Assembly (NCBI RefSeq): GCF_023703795.1
Contig: NZ_CP098518.1
Location: forward strand, 124,001-188,000
Source of the DNA: Haloplanus sp. HW8-1
GTDB taxonomy: Archaea; Halobacteriota; Halobacteria; Halobacteriales; Haloferacaceae
Length of the DNA: 64,000 bases
Reading direction: 5' to 3'
Shown: positions 51,145-59,942 of the stretch, piece by piece
Numbering within the stretch: position 1 is the stretch's first letter
Layout: the number at the start of each line of letters is the position of its first letter
Notes under the pieces: model-generated
Databases searched by the model: none
Told to the model about the DNA's origin: nothing
The model's input: only the letters and a program-made list of their open reading frames with translations
Translations under genes and position numbers: made by a program

Positions 51145-53025
51145 ATGACACACGAAACGAACTCCGACGCCGAATCGGCCTACGACCCAACGACGGTGGA
51201 GGTGCTCCGGATGCGGTTCGACAACACCGTCCAAGAGATGGGAGCGACGCTGAAGAACACGTCCGGGTCGCCGATCCTCACCGAAGCCCAGGACTTCTCG
51301 GTGGCGTTGCTCGACCACGAGGCACAACTCACCTCGTACGTCGGCTACGTCGTCGCCCACATCGGCCCGTCGCGGGTCTCGCTGGAACGCATCCTCGAGA
51401 AGTACTCGAAAGCGGAGATACAGCCGGGAGACGCGTTCATCGACAACGACCCACACGACAGTGGCGCGCTCCACAAGAGCGACGTCGGGGTGTTGACCCC
51501 CGTGTTCTACGACGGCGAGATCGTCAACTGGCTCTGGTCCGAGGCACACGTCTTCGACGTTGGCGGCATCGCCCCGGGGAGTTTCTCCCCACAGGTCATC
51601 GACACCTACGGTGAGGGGTTCAAGATACCCGCGCTGAAGATCCTCGAGGAGGGCGAGATCAACGAGATGGTAAAGCAGATGATTCAGAGCAACTCCCGGT
51701 TGCCCGTCCGGGTGTTCAACGACATCAAGAGCCTCATCGCCGGAAACAACGTCGCACGCGAGCGCATCCACGACATCATCGACGACTACGGCATCGAGAC
51801 GTATCGCGACTACGCCGGACACATCCAGTCGCTCTCCGAGCGCGCCGTCCGTCGCCGAATCGAGGACATCGCCGACGGCACCTACACCGTGGTCGACTGG
51901 TCCCAGCACGACGGCCACGAGAACCGCCTCTATCGCATCCAGTGCGAACTCCGTGTCGACGGCGACGAGTTGACCGTCGACTTCTCGGGGACCGATCCGG
52001 AGGCACCGGGGGTCATCAACGCCGGCCAGGGGGCGCTGATCGGCTGTGTCTGGTCGGTCCTCACCCAGTTGCTCTGCTGGGACATTTACTTCAACTCGGG
52101 CTGTATGGAGCCGGTGACCATCACTGCCCCGGAGGGGTCTGTGGTGAATGCGAGCCGGACGGCTGGCGTCGGGTACGCCCACATGGATGCCGGTATCAAG
52201 GCTGCAGACGCGCTCACGACGGCGTTCTCGCAGGCGCTCCGGGCCAGCGAGGACGAGGCACTCCAGGAGCGGGCGATGGGCGAGATGAACGACACGTGGT
52301 CCATCGAGACCTGGGGCGGGACCGACCAGTACGGGGCGCCGTTCGCCTGGCTCAACATGGACGGCGGCGGCATGGGCGGTGGTGCACAGACGTCCGTCGA
52401 CGGCCTCGACGTCGCGGGACTGATCACGCAGGTCGGCAACGCGATTCCGGACATCGAGTGGAAAGAGCAATCGTATCCCGCCTTGCACCTCTGGCGCCGT
52501 CTCGAACCCAACAGCGGCGGTCCCGGGAAACGACGGGGGGGACGCGGTCTCGACTTCGCTTGGACCATGTGGGATACCCCCGACGACGAGTTCACCGGCG
52601 CGATCTGCTACACCTCGAACGAGATCCCGAATCGAGGTCACGGTGGCGGGATGCCAGGGACCCCTGCCCGCATCTACCTCGAGCGAGACACGAACGTCGC
52701 CGAGCGACTGGCCGACGACGTGTATCCGACCCCGGAGACGATCGAGGGGGAGACGGAGTTCCCGGCCCCCAAGGAGGCGCCGGTGAGCCTCGAGACGGGC
52801 GACGTGGTCCGTCACTACACCGGCGGTGGGGCCGGCCTCGGCGACCCCATCACGCGCGACCCCGACCTCGTCGCCAAGGAGGTCCGCGACGGTTGGCTCG
52901 ACCCCGACGTCGCCGAACGGGCCTACGGCGTCGTCCTCGACGAGGACGGCGCCCTCGACGAGGACGCCACCGAACGCCGGCGCGACCGCATCAGAACCGA
53001 ACGGCTCGAAGAGGCCGAGGACTGA
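51145..53025 (+). CDS. Hydantoinase B / acetone-carboxylase alpha-like subunit
   Basis: A 626-residue HyuB-family protein. YDPTTVEVLRMRFDN opens it, then FIDNDPHDSGALHKSDVGVL, VFDVGGIAPGSFSP and NRGHGGGMPGTPARIYLER. The C-terminal YGVVLDEDGALDEDATE is the family end. It forms the second large subunit with HyuA. The open frame extends left to 50914 over the gamma gene; ATG 51145 begins the family homology, 29 bp after the gamma stop. The substrate (ketone, hydantoin or oxoproline) is not decided by sequence. Confidence 0.92.
   Translation: MTHETNSDAESAYDPTTVEVLRMRFDNTVQEMGATLKNTSGSPILTEAQDFSVALLDHEAQLTSYVGYVVAHIGPSRVSLERILEKYSKAEIQPGDAFIDNDPHDSGALHKSDVGVLTPVFYDGEIVNWLWSEAHVFDVGGIAPGSFSPQVIDTYGEGFKIPALKILEEGEINEMVKQMIQSNSRLPVRVFNDIKSLIAGNNVARERIHDIIDDYGIETYRDYAGHIQSLSERAVRRRIEDIADGTYTVVDWSQHDGHENRLYRIQCELRVDGDELTVDFSGTDPEAPGVINAGQGALIGCVWSVLTQLLCWDIYFNSGCMEPVTITAPEGSVVNASRTAGVGYAHMDAGIKAADALTTAFSQALRASEDEALQERAMGEMNDTWSIETWGGTDQYGAPFAWLNMDGGGMGGGAQTSVDGLDVAGLITQVGNAIPDIEWKEQSYPALHLWRRLEPNSGGPGKRRGGRGLDFAWTMWDTPDDEFTGAICYTSNEIPNRGHGGGMPGTPARIYLERDTNVAERLADDVYPTPETIEGETEFPAPKEAPVSLETGDVVRHYTGGGAGLGDPITRDPDLVAKEVRDGWLDPDVAERAYGVVLDEDGALDEDATERRRDRIRTERLEEAED
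52950..53006 (+). repeat. 57-bp direct repeat, copy 2 (inside hyuB)
   Basis: This is the native copy at the 3' end of hyuB, encoding ALDEDATERRRDRIRTERL. It matches 50705-50761 at 56 of 57 bases. Confidence 0.9.
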
Positions 53026-53315
53026 TCGTCGACGCTCACGCTCACCCGTACTTCGGCGACTGGTTCCCGGGCGAGACTGAGCCCGGGGCGAATCACGATC
53101 CCCCGCCGTCCTGGGATCGCACCTGTGAACGGATGCACGGCCGCTCGGTGACGCTTTCTCGCCTGGCGCTACGAGAACGTCTACGTCGACCTCTCGTTCA
53201 TGCCCGAGACGTATCTCGACCGGCTTCCGTGGGAGTACTACGCAGAGACCATCGGTGACTCGATACTGCTCGGGAGCGACTACCCGCTGGTCGACCCGGC
53301 CGACCTGCTCTCGCT
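53022..53315 (+). pseudogene. Relic of an amidohydrolase (amidohydrolase-2 family)
   Basis: Directly after hyuB the frame reads LIVDAHAHPYFGDWF, the metal-binding start of an amidohydrolase, with CTG where ATG would be expected. After about 45 codons the reading must shift frame to give ENVYVDLSFMPETYLDRL and DSILLGSDYPLVDPADLL, the family C-terminal half. Most of the middle and the end are missing. In a complete operon such a gene would follow the HyuAB carboxylase. Confidence 0.78.
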
Positions 53316-53325
53316 GTCGACAGCG

Positions 53326-54399
53326 TCACTGCTTCGTCCGGTCGTTCCTTCCGAACCGGTAGAACGGCCGCTTCGTGTGTCCCATGTAGGACATGTCGAG
53401 TTCGCGTTCGGGCCCGTCGTCGGGGACGAAGAGGCCCTCCGCGTCGGCCATCTGCCAGTAGAGGACGTTGTAGCCCGTGTTCAGGTAGTCCCAGAGGTAG
53501 TACGCCCGCGCGTAGGCGCTGGCGGTGTAGTCGACGACGGCCCGGTCGGACTGCATGTTCACGTGCCACTCGACGGGGATGCGGATGCCGCTTCGCGGGT
53601 CGTCCCAGTAGGCGACGTCGTGGAACGTGACGTCGTCGTAGCCGAAGCTGTACACCTCGCCGTCGGCGAGGACGCGACCGATGGCGCTCTCCGAGTTCGG
53701 TTCGATGGTGAGAAAGACCTGAATGTCGTCCTGGAATCCGGTGTGCCAGCGCCACCACTCGCCGCCCACCCAGTCCCCGCGCCCAAACGAGTCCTCGAGC
53801 ATGTCCGGGTCGACGAAGTGGAACTTCTCGTGCTGACCGAACCCCTCCGGAGAGTACGTCTCACCGTCTACCGCGATCGTGCCCTCGGCGGTCGCCGTCT
53901 GCTCGAAGCCGTTGATCTGTTCGAGGTCCTCGTCGGCCCAGAACGCCGGACCGGTCGCCTCGAAGGTCAAGTCCACGTCGACGCCGGCCTGCTCGCCGGT
54001 GTTGTGCCAGACCGGCGGTCGGCTGACGTGCTCGCGGTCGCCGATGCGCCAGCGGACCTCTTCGTCGCTCTCTTCGGTCTCCATGGCCTCGGGCGAGAAG
54101 TACTCGTGGAAGTGTGTGCCGGCGACGGTGAAGTCGTTGTCGTGCATCCGATCGCGTTCGTCCGGCGGAAACTCCCCGTGAACGAAGATCGTCTGCGGAA
54201 AACAGACCTCGTCGACCGCGAACTGTCCGCCGGGTGCGCCTTTGAGGAGGTAGAGCGCGTCCCAGAGCATGAACTCGTGGTCGCCGTCGGCGCCCCGGAA
54301 CAGCCAGCCGTGGTTCTCCCACAGTTCCTCCTCGTCGGCGACGGAATCGCGGTGCACGCGGTCGTCGTCGGGATCGACGTTGTACTCTCCATCGGACAT
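53326..54399 (-). CDS. Uncharacterised beta-rich protein (possibly calycin/AttH-CrtC-like)
   Basis: A 357-residue acidic, tryptophan- and tyrosine-rich protein without signal peptide. Segments GFGQHEKFHFVDPDML, GGEWWRWHTGFQDD and SFGYDDVTFHDVAYW alternate as expected for a beta-barrel of the AttH/CrtC (hydroxyneurosporene synthase-like) type. That assignment is tentative. It is convergent with hyuB and separated by the amidohydrolase relic. A T-rich stretch 25-30 bp before ATG 54399 may be its promoter. Confidence 0.75.
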   Translation of the reverse strand: MSDGEYNVDPDDDRVHRDSVADEEELWENHGWLFRGADGDHEFMLWDALYLLKGAPGGQFAVDEVCFPQTIFVHGEFPPDERDRMHDNDFTVAGTHFHEYFSPEAMETEESDEEVRWRIGDREHVSRPPVWHNTGEQAGVDVDLTFEATGPAFWADEDLEQINGFEQTATAEGTIAVDGETYSPEGFGQHEKFHFVDPDMLEDSFGRGDWVGGEWWRWHTGFQDDIQVFLTIEPNSESAIGRVLADGEVYSFGYDDVTFHDVAYWDDPRSGIRIPVEWHVNMQSDRAVVDYTASAYARAYYLWDYLNTGYNVLYWQMADAEGLFVPDDGPERELDMSYMGHTKRPFYRFGRNDRTKQ

Positions 54400-54448
54400 G
54401 GTGTGTGTGAGCGACGACCGATCGGCTCAAAAACTTCCCGGTGACAGC

Positions 54449-55081
54449 TCACTCGTCCGTTCTCGCGAATTCGCGCAACAACGCCGGGCGCTGGGAGGCG
54501 ACGGCGGCTCCGGGGGAGTCACAGCCCTGGGCGCGTGCAAGTTCCAGCACGAGCTGGAGGTCCTTGCTCACGATGTCGGCGGCGCCCTCGTATCCGGTCG
54601 GGTGCGTGTCGCCCCACTCCTCGCTGATGAACGCCCAGTTGTCTACCACCCAGCTATCGGCCGTGTTCTCTCGGAACAACGCCAGCAGTGTCTCGCGGTC
54701 GATGCCGTAGGCCGCGCCCAGACGGACCCCCTCGGCGGTCGTCATGACGTTCGAGAGGCTGACGAGGTTGTTCGAGCGTTTCCCCGCCCGTCCGGCGCCG
54801 AGTGCCCCCACGTGGAACACCGCGTTCCCCATCGTCTCGAAGGCCGGCCGGCAGTGCTCGACGAGGTCGGTCTCGCCCCCAACGATCAACGAGAGGTCAC
54901 CGGTGACTGCGTCGACGCGCATCCCGCTGACGAGGGCGTCGACGACTTGCGTAGCCGCGGGCGCATCCTCGGCGGCCTCGAGACACGTCTCCGGTCGGAC
55001 GGTGCTGTGGACGACGACGAGCGTCGGTCGCTCTCCAACGCCGGCGAACACTCCCCGTTCCCTCCGGAGCACGTCGTTCAC
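54449..55081 (-). pseudogene. N-terminally truncated HIBADH-type dehydrogenase
   Basis: The frame starts inside the family fold: VVVHSTVRPETC, DALVSGMRVDAVTGDLSLI (family DAPVSGG) and GKRSNNLVSLSNV with the catalytic lysine region. The N-terminal Rossmann motif is absent. Reading upstream gives about 15 further codons, then a TAA near 55145 and no homology. About 70 residues are missing, so NAD cannot bind normally. GTG 55081 is only the first possible start. Confidence 0.78.
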
Positions 55082-56156
55082 CTGGTCGTCGTCGCGCGCG
55101 GCGACGTGGTTCGTGTTGATATCATCTTTGAATACTTCATTGATTATTTAGAAGATGGGCAATCTCCGCCATCGACTCACGGTCCATCGGTGACTGCGGA
55201 CCGCCGAGTGCAGCCCCCGTGGTGGCATCACGGCTCACGCTGTGCCCGACGGCCCGTGATTCGACCCGCCGCCGAGCGATATTGGCCGTACACCGCCGGT
55301 ACAGGGATCGAATCTCCGTTCCACGTCCCCTTGATTCCACGGGACCCACCGCGATTCCTCGACGGTTCTCGCTGAACGTCGGAGAGCCGTCGAGTTACCC
55401 ACGCGATCCGCTCGCGACGGCACACCCCGATTGTGGACGGTCTGACGGCGATCGAAAGCCGACTTCAGCCCGTTCCACGGGGCCTCGGATCGTCGTCGGT
55501 GGGACCGTCGCCACACTCGCCGAGGCGGCTGGGAGATCGCTCGACCTCGTCGACATCCGCTCCGACCGGCACCGGCGAGAATTATTTATCATATATATTG
55601 TAGAATATGTGTAATATCAAGAAACAATTACTTTTAGTCCTGTGGAACGCAGCCTCGCTGGTGGACACCATCGGTCAGGGTTCCGCGTCGGTTCCGAACG
55701 GACCCCTCGTCGGTCCCGCGCCGACGCGACGGCCGGCGGCCGCTGCCCGGATTCCTCGGTCACGGCCCGTTGCGGCCGCCCGTCTACGTCTCGGCGTCGC
55801 ACCGTCACGCATCCCTCCCGGGGCAGGACCGCTACGATCCTAACATAGCTACTGTTGTTATTTATTCTGTCGGCGGGCGGAACGAGTCCATTTCACGGGA
55901 CGAAACGAAGTCGGCGACCCACCGACGGCGAGGAGCAGAGCGCCCGGCGTGACGGGCGAATCGCGGGGACGTACTCCCGGGTCGTCGCCCGGGTCACACG
56001 GTTCCGCGTTTCGAACGGTGAAACGCCCGTCCCTCCCGGTCGTCGTCCCCTCGTCCCGCCGCCGTCGGCGGACGACACAGTGTTTAATACGTCCCGTCGA
56101 GAACCATCGGTCGACAGCATGACGATAGACACACGTACGCGTGACAGTAGAACGGT
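55082..56156. other. Gene-free, partly AT-rich region
   Basis: About 1.1 kb without a supported gene. Its left end adjoins the truncated dehydrogenase. AT-rich patches at 55580-55640 and 55850-55870 stand out against the GC-rich background. A GTGTTTAATACG box near 56086 is too far from ATG 56157 for a leaderless start but may give a short-leader transcript. Confidence 0.5.
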
Positions 56157-57125
56157 ATGACGCGCCCGGCTGACGTGGTCGTCTTTCGGCGGGGCACGGA
56201 GGGTCTCCTGCCGGCGGCGTACGCCGAGGAGATTCGGGAGCGCCTTCCGGACTGGAACGTCGAACTCGCGCGAACTCCTCGCGAGGAGCGCGAGTTCCTC
56301 GCCGACGCGCGCGTCGCGACGGGCATATCGATCACCGAGGAACAGGTCGTCGGCGCCGATGACCTCGAGTTGTTCGTCGTCGCCTCGTCGGGGACGGATC
56401 ACCTCCCGGTCGACGCCCTCCGAGAGAACGACGTCCTCGTTGCGAACGCGTCCGGCATTCACGCACCGGGGATCGCCGAACAGGTCCTCGGCTATCTCCT
56501 CTCCTTTGCCCGTCGGATCCACCGCGGGATCCGCCAGCAGGCCGACAACGAGTGGCGCCACTACCAGGCGACGGAACTCAAGGGGTCGACCGTTACCGTC
56601 GTGGGTCTCGGGTCGATCGGACGGGCGGTCGTCGACCGCCTCGACGGGTTCGGCGTGGACACGATCGGCGTCCGCTACACGCCCGAGAAGGACGGGCCGA
56701 CCGACGAGGTCGTCGGGTTCGACGAGGACTCGCTCCACGCCGCGTTCGCGCGGACGGACTATCTCGTCCTCTGCTCGCCGCTCACCCCCGTGACGAGGCG
56801 GCTGATCGGCCGCGAGGAGATCGAGACGCTCGGCCCGGACGCAGTGGTTGTGAACGTGGGGCGCGGTCCCCTGATCGACACCGACGACCTCGTATACGCG
56901 CTGCAAGCGGGTGATATCGGCGGGGCCGCACTCGACGTGACCGATCCCGAACCGCTCCCGAACGACCACCCGCTCTGGGACCTCGATAACGTGATTCTGA
57001 CGCCGCACATGGGCGGACATACGCCACAGCACTGGCCCCGACTCGCCGAGGTTCTCGCCAGCAACGTGCGGAGCATGGACGCGGGTGCCGACAGGGACGA
57101 GTTCGTCAACCTCGTGCAGTGGTAG
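56157..57125 (+). CDS. D-2-hydroxyacid dehydrogenase (NAD-dependent)
   Basis: A 322-residue dehydrogenase. VVGLGSIGRAVVDRL is the NAD motif. NVGRGPLIDTDDL holds the catalytic arginine, DVTDPEPLPNDHPLW the glutamate, and ILTPHMGGHTP the histidine. It interconverts a 2-hydroxy acid and 2-keto acid (glyoxylate/hydroxypyruvate reductase or phosphoglycerate-dehydrogenase-like). The family in haloarchaea has many paralogues and the substrate cannot be fixed. It is isolated, with relics on both sides. Confidence 0.93.
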   Translation: MTRPADVVVFRRGTEGLLPAAYAEEIRERLPDWNVELARTPREEREFLADARVATGISITEEQVVGADDLELFVVASSGTDHLPVDALRENDVLVANASGIHAPGIAEQVLGYLLSFARRIHRGIRQQADNEWRHYQATELKGSTVTVVGLGSIGRAVVDRLDGFGVDTIGVRYTPEKDGPTDEVVGFDEDSLHAAFARTDYLVLCSPLTPVTRRLIGREEIETLGPDAVVVNVGRGPLIDTDDLVYALQAGDIGGAALDVTDPEPLPNDHPLWDLDNVILTPHMGGHTPQHWPRLAEVLASNVRSMDAGADRDEFVNLVQW

Positions 57126-57135
57126 ACGAGGACGA

Positions 57136-57320
57136 TCAGCCCTCGTAGGCGACGTTCTCGCCGAGGTAGGCCTCCCGGATCTCCGGGTCGTCGAGGGTCG
57201 AATCCGCGGGACCGTGGAAGCGGGTCCGGCCGTCGTCCATGACGGAGGCGTAGTCGCCGTATCGCAGTCCGGTCCTGACGTTCTGCTCGATCATGAAGAT
57301 CGTCACCCCGAGTTCGTTCG
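57136..57320 (-). pseudogene. C-terminal fragment of a LivF-type ABC ATPase
   Basis: The frame reads NELGVTIFMIEQNVRTGL, then DDGRTRFHGPADSTLDDP and EIREAYLGENVAYEG, the switch-histidine-region follow-on and end of a branched-chain amino-acid transporter ATPase. Walker A, the ABC signature and Walker B are absent. The frame continues left-to-right to 57408 without homology. It is a decayed remnant of a lost Liv transporter. Confidence 0.75.
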
Positions 57321-57496
57321 TCGCCTGGACATACCCGAAGAGGACGGCTCGACGTCGCTCGTACCGCCGGACACGACTGCACGCATCACCGCGTTCGGGA
57401 ACGTCCACATCACGCCGCAGCCCGCCGCGGGCGAGCCGGCGGTGTCCCGTCCGTCGGGGACCGAACGTTTATGTGAGTCGCCGGCGGACGGTCTCT
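57321..57496. other. Short gene-free segment with promoter of the cupin gene
   Basis: On the plus strand a haloarchaeal-looking fragment LDIPEEDGSTSLVPPDTTAR is readable near 57325-57385, but it has no start or recognisable family. CGTTTATGT at 57466-57474 is the probable TATA box of the cupin gene. Confidence 0.4.
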
Positions 57497-57853
57497 ATGG
57501 AAGTCGTAGATCACGACGATGCGGAGACGTACGAACCCGACGAGGGGTGGGAGCGCCGCGCCCTCGCCGGTAGCGAACAGTTCTCGTTCGAGTGGTTCAC
57601 GAAACCTCCGGGACACGCCTCCCCGATGCACGATCACGAGAACGAACAGGTGTGTATCGTCCTCGAGGGCGAACTCACCCTCCACGCCGAGGACGGGTCG
57701 TCGGTGACACTGGGACCGTACGATTCGGCCTGGCTCGAACCGTGGGAGTCCCACGCGGTCGAGAACACGGGCGACGAGATGGCGGTCGGCCTCGACGTGT
57801 TCGCACCCGGCCGATCGTTCGACTTCTGGACGGATCGGGAGGACGAGGAGTAG
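57497..57853 (+). CDS. Cupin-domain protein
   Basis: A 118-residue single cupin. Motif 1 is PMHDHENEQVCIVLEGELTL with its two histidines and glutamate; motif 2 is LEPWESHAVENTGD with the last histidine. A divalent metal site is therefore likely. The frame extends left to 57293; the TATA box at 57466 places the start at ATG 57497. Small cupins act as isomerases, dioxygenases or sensors; the role is unknown. Confidence 0.88.
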   Translation: MEVVDHDDAETYEPDEGWERRALAGSEQFSFEWFTKPPGHASPMHDHENEQVCIVLEGELTLHAEDGSSVTLGPYDSAWLEPWESHAVENTGDEMAVGLDVFAPGRSFDFWTDREDEE

Positions 57854-57961
57854 GAACCGACCGACGATACGTCGAACTGTTACGGGTACTGTTTTTCGAA
57901 CGTTGGTTACTTCGGCGACTAGCTGTTCGATACCCAAATATTCTTGCGGACCGCGCCGTAG

Positions 57962-59050
57962 ATGCCGCCGATGGCGAGTGAGCCAATCGAGCTGTTGAAA
58001 GCACTGGTCTGCATCGAGAGTCACGAGTCGGTCGACGAGATCCGCGACTACCTGGTCGACACCGTCGAGAACGCGTCGATCCACGAGGAATCGGGGTGTG
58101 TCGTGGCGCGGAAGGGGGCGACGGACGGCACGCCACACGTCTTCCTCAACTCGCATATGGACGTCGTGACGCCGCACGTTCCGCTCCGCGAGGAGGACGG
58201 CGTCGTCTACGGACGGGGGTCGTGTGACGCGAAGGCCAGTCTCGTGACGATGATCCGTGCGTTCGAACGCGTCGACCCCACGGACGGGACGGTCACGCTC
58301 GTCGTCTCGCCCGACGAGGAGACGTACTCTGAGGGACTCTACGACTTCCTCGCCCTCGAAGGCGAGCACGGGGATATGGCGATCAACGGCGAACCTACCG
58401 GGCTCGACGTCTGCAACGCCGCTCGCGGCAGTCTGAAGTACATCGCCGAGTTCTCGGGCAGCGCCGCCCACGCCGGAACGCGTGAGAGCGGCCAGTCGGC
58501 GGTATCCTGTGCCGCGGAGGCGGTCAGGCGGCTGGAGTCGATGGACCAGATGGAAGACGAGTATCTCGGGCGGACGAGTCAGACGGTGTCGTGGCTCACC
58601 GGCGGGCTGGTCGGCGAGCTGACGAGCCAGGTTCCGGAGCGCGTCCGCCTGTTCGTGAACCGCTGGAGCGTTCCGCCCGAGACGCCGGACGACTTCATGG
58701 CGAAGATGGAGGCGGAACTCGCCGACCTCGACTGTGAGACTACGGTTCGGTATCCGTACCGGCCGAATCGGTTCCTCGAGAGCTACCACCTCGACGCGGA
58801 CGAACCGGTGATCCAGGAGATGGTGTCCGCCGTGGAGACCGTGACCGGGTCGACGCCGGCGGTCAAGCCCTTCTCCGTCGCGGCCGAATCGTCGTTCTTC
58901 CAGCGGTACATGCCGGTCGCCGTGTTCGGTCCCGGCAGGATCGCCGACGAGGAGGGGCCGATCGCCCATTCGGAGCGCGAGTACATCGAGACCGACGAGG
59001 TCGAAACCGCGGTTGACGTCGTCGAACGGTTCCTCACCCGGACCGTCTGA
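57962..59050 (+). CDS. M20-family metallohydrolase (ArgE/DapE/carboxypeptidase-like)
   Basis: A 362-residue M20 amidohydrolase. NSHMDVVTPH and YGRGSCDAKAS hold the first metal ligands, SPDEETYSEG the catalytic glutamate pair, INGEPTGLDV the next ligand and IAHSEREYIE the last histidine. It removes an acyl or amino-acid group from an amide. ATG 57971 is an alternative start. The stop codon is formed by the left end of the palindromic repeat at 59048. Confidence 0.92.
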   Translation: MPPMASEPIELLKALVCIESHESVDEIRDYLVDTVENASIHEESGCVVARKGATDGTPHVFLNSHMDVVTPHVPLREEDGVVYGRGSCDAKASLVTMIRAFERVDPTDGTVTLVVSPDEETYSEGLYDFLALEGEHGDMAINGEPTGLDVCNAARGSLKYIAEFSGSAAHAGTRESGQSAVSCAAEAVRRLESMDQMEDEYLGRTSQTVSWLTGGLVGELTSQVPERVRLFVNRWSVPPETPDDFMAKMEAELADLDCETTVRYPYRPNRFLESYHLDADEPVIQEMVSAVETVTGSTPAVKPFSVAAESSFFQRYMPVAVFGPGRIADEEGPIAHSEREYIETDEVETAVDVVERFLTRTV

Positions 59051-59133
59051 TACGGTTTATCGTACGTCATCACCGGTGGTTCGCCGGACTGACTCGGCGA
59101 ACCACCGGTACACAGGGACAACGATCCGTATGA
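59048..59133. repeat. Dispersed 86-bp palindromic repeat, copy B
   Basis: This is the second copy of the repeat at 28065. Outer arms are TGATACGGTTTATCGTA and, from the other strand, TCATACGGATCGTTGT. Inner arms CCGGTGGTTCGCCG and CGGCGAACCACCGG are perfectly complementary. The left end supplies the TGA stop of the M20 hydrolase gene, as copy A does for the aldehyde dehydrogenase. Confidence 0.85.
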
Positions 59134-59268
59134 GCCGTCCGGCACGCGGCACAGCGGAGCCGCCGGGAGTCCCACCCGCGACGGCCCGGTTCGGCCTCCC
59201 CCGCCGACCGGTCGTCCGATGTGACCCACACGGAACCTATTAGTGCGGTCTGGCGTGAGAACGAACCG

Positions 59269-59934
59269 ATGGTAACCCTCAACGTGTACGGTGAAGTCGT
59301 GACGATCGCCGTCGATCGCGTGGTCAACGCGGGGTACAGCGGCCGGGACGAGGACGCGGTCCAGGCCCACATCGACGAACTCGTCGAGGACGGCATCCCC
59401 GCCCCCGAACGCGTGCCGACGACCTACGAACTCGCGCCGAACGTCCTCCGTTCCGACCCCGGAACGATCGGCGTGGTCGGGGACGACACCTCGGGCGAGA
59501 CCGAGTTCGGCCTGCTCGTCACCCGGGACGACGCCTACGTCGTCGCCGCCAGCGACCAGACCGATCGGACGCTGGAGCGAGAGAGCATCCAGAAGGCGAA
59601 ACGGATCGCCCCGAACGTGATTTCGGCGCGGGCCTGGCGACTCGCCGACGTCCGCGACCACTGGGACGACATCGAGATTCGGGCGTGGAACACCGTCGAC
59701 GGCGACCGGGAACTGTACCAGGAGTCGACGCTCGGCGCCATCCGCGAACCGGAGGCGCTGTGTGACGTCGTCCGCGAACGCTACGGGGACCCGCTCGACG
59801 GCACCGCGGTCCTCTCGGGGACCGTCGCGACGGTCGGTGGGGAACTCTCCCCCGGGTCGGCGTTCGAAGTGGAACTCGTCGATCCGATCGAGGAGCGGTC
59901 GCTGTCGGTGAGTTACGGCGTCGAGACGCTCTGA
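59269..59934 (+). CDS. DUF2848-like protein (fumarylacetoacetate-hydrolase-related)
   Basis: A 221-residue acidic protein with VPTTYELAPNVLRSD, GETEFGLLVTRDDAYVVAAS, the lysine-bearing SIQKAKRIAPNVISARAW and SGTVATVGGELSPGSAFE. The order and length match the DUF2848 family, often placed beside amidases and transporters. Its function is unknown. GTG 59221 is in frame, but ACCTATTAG about 30 bp before ATG 59269 supports the shorter start. It is convergent with the amidase, 8 bp away. Confidence 0.8.
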   Translation: MVTLNVYGEVVTIAVDRVVNAGYSGRDEDAVQAHIDELVEDGIPAPERVPTTYELAPNVLRSDPGTIGVVGDDTSGETEFGLLVTRDDAYVVAASDQTDRTLERESIQKAKRIAPNVISARAWRLADVRDHWDDIEIRAWNTVDGDRELYQESTLGAIREPEALCDVVRERYGDPLDGTAVLSGTVATVGGELSPGSAFEVELVDPIEERSLSVSYGVETL

Positions 59935-59942
59935 TCGCCGGA

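Noticed and set aside
57321-57450. Plus-strand fragment reading LDIPEEDGSTSLVPPDTTAR
   Set aside because: The composition is haloarchaeal, but there is no start, no family match and it is too short to call even a relic with confidence.
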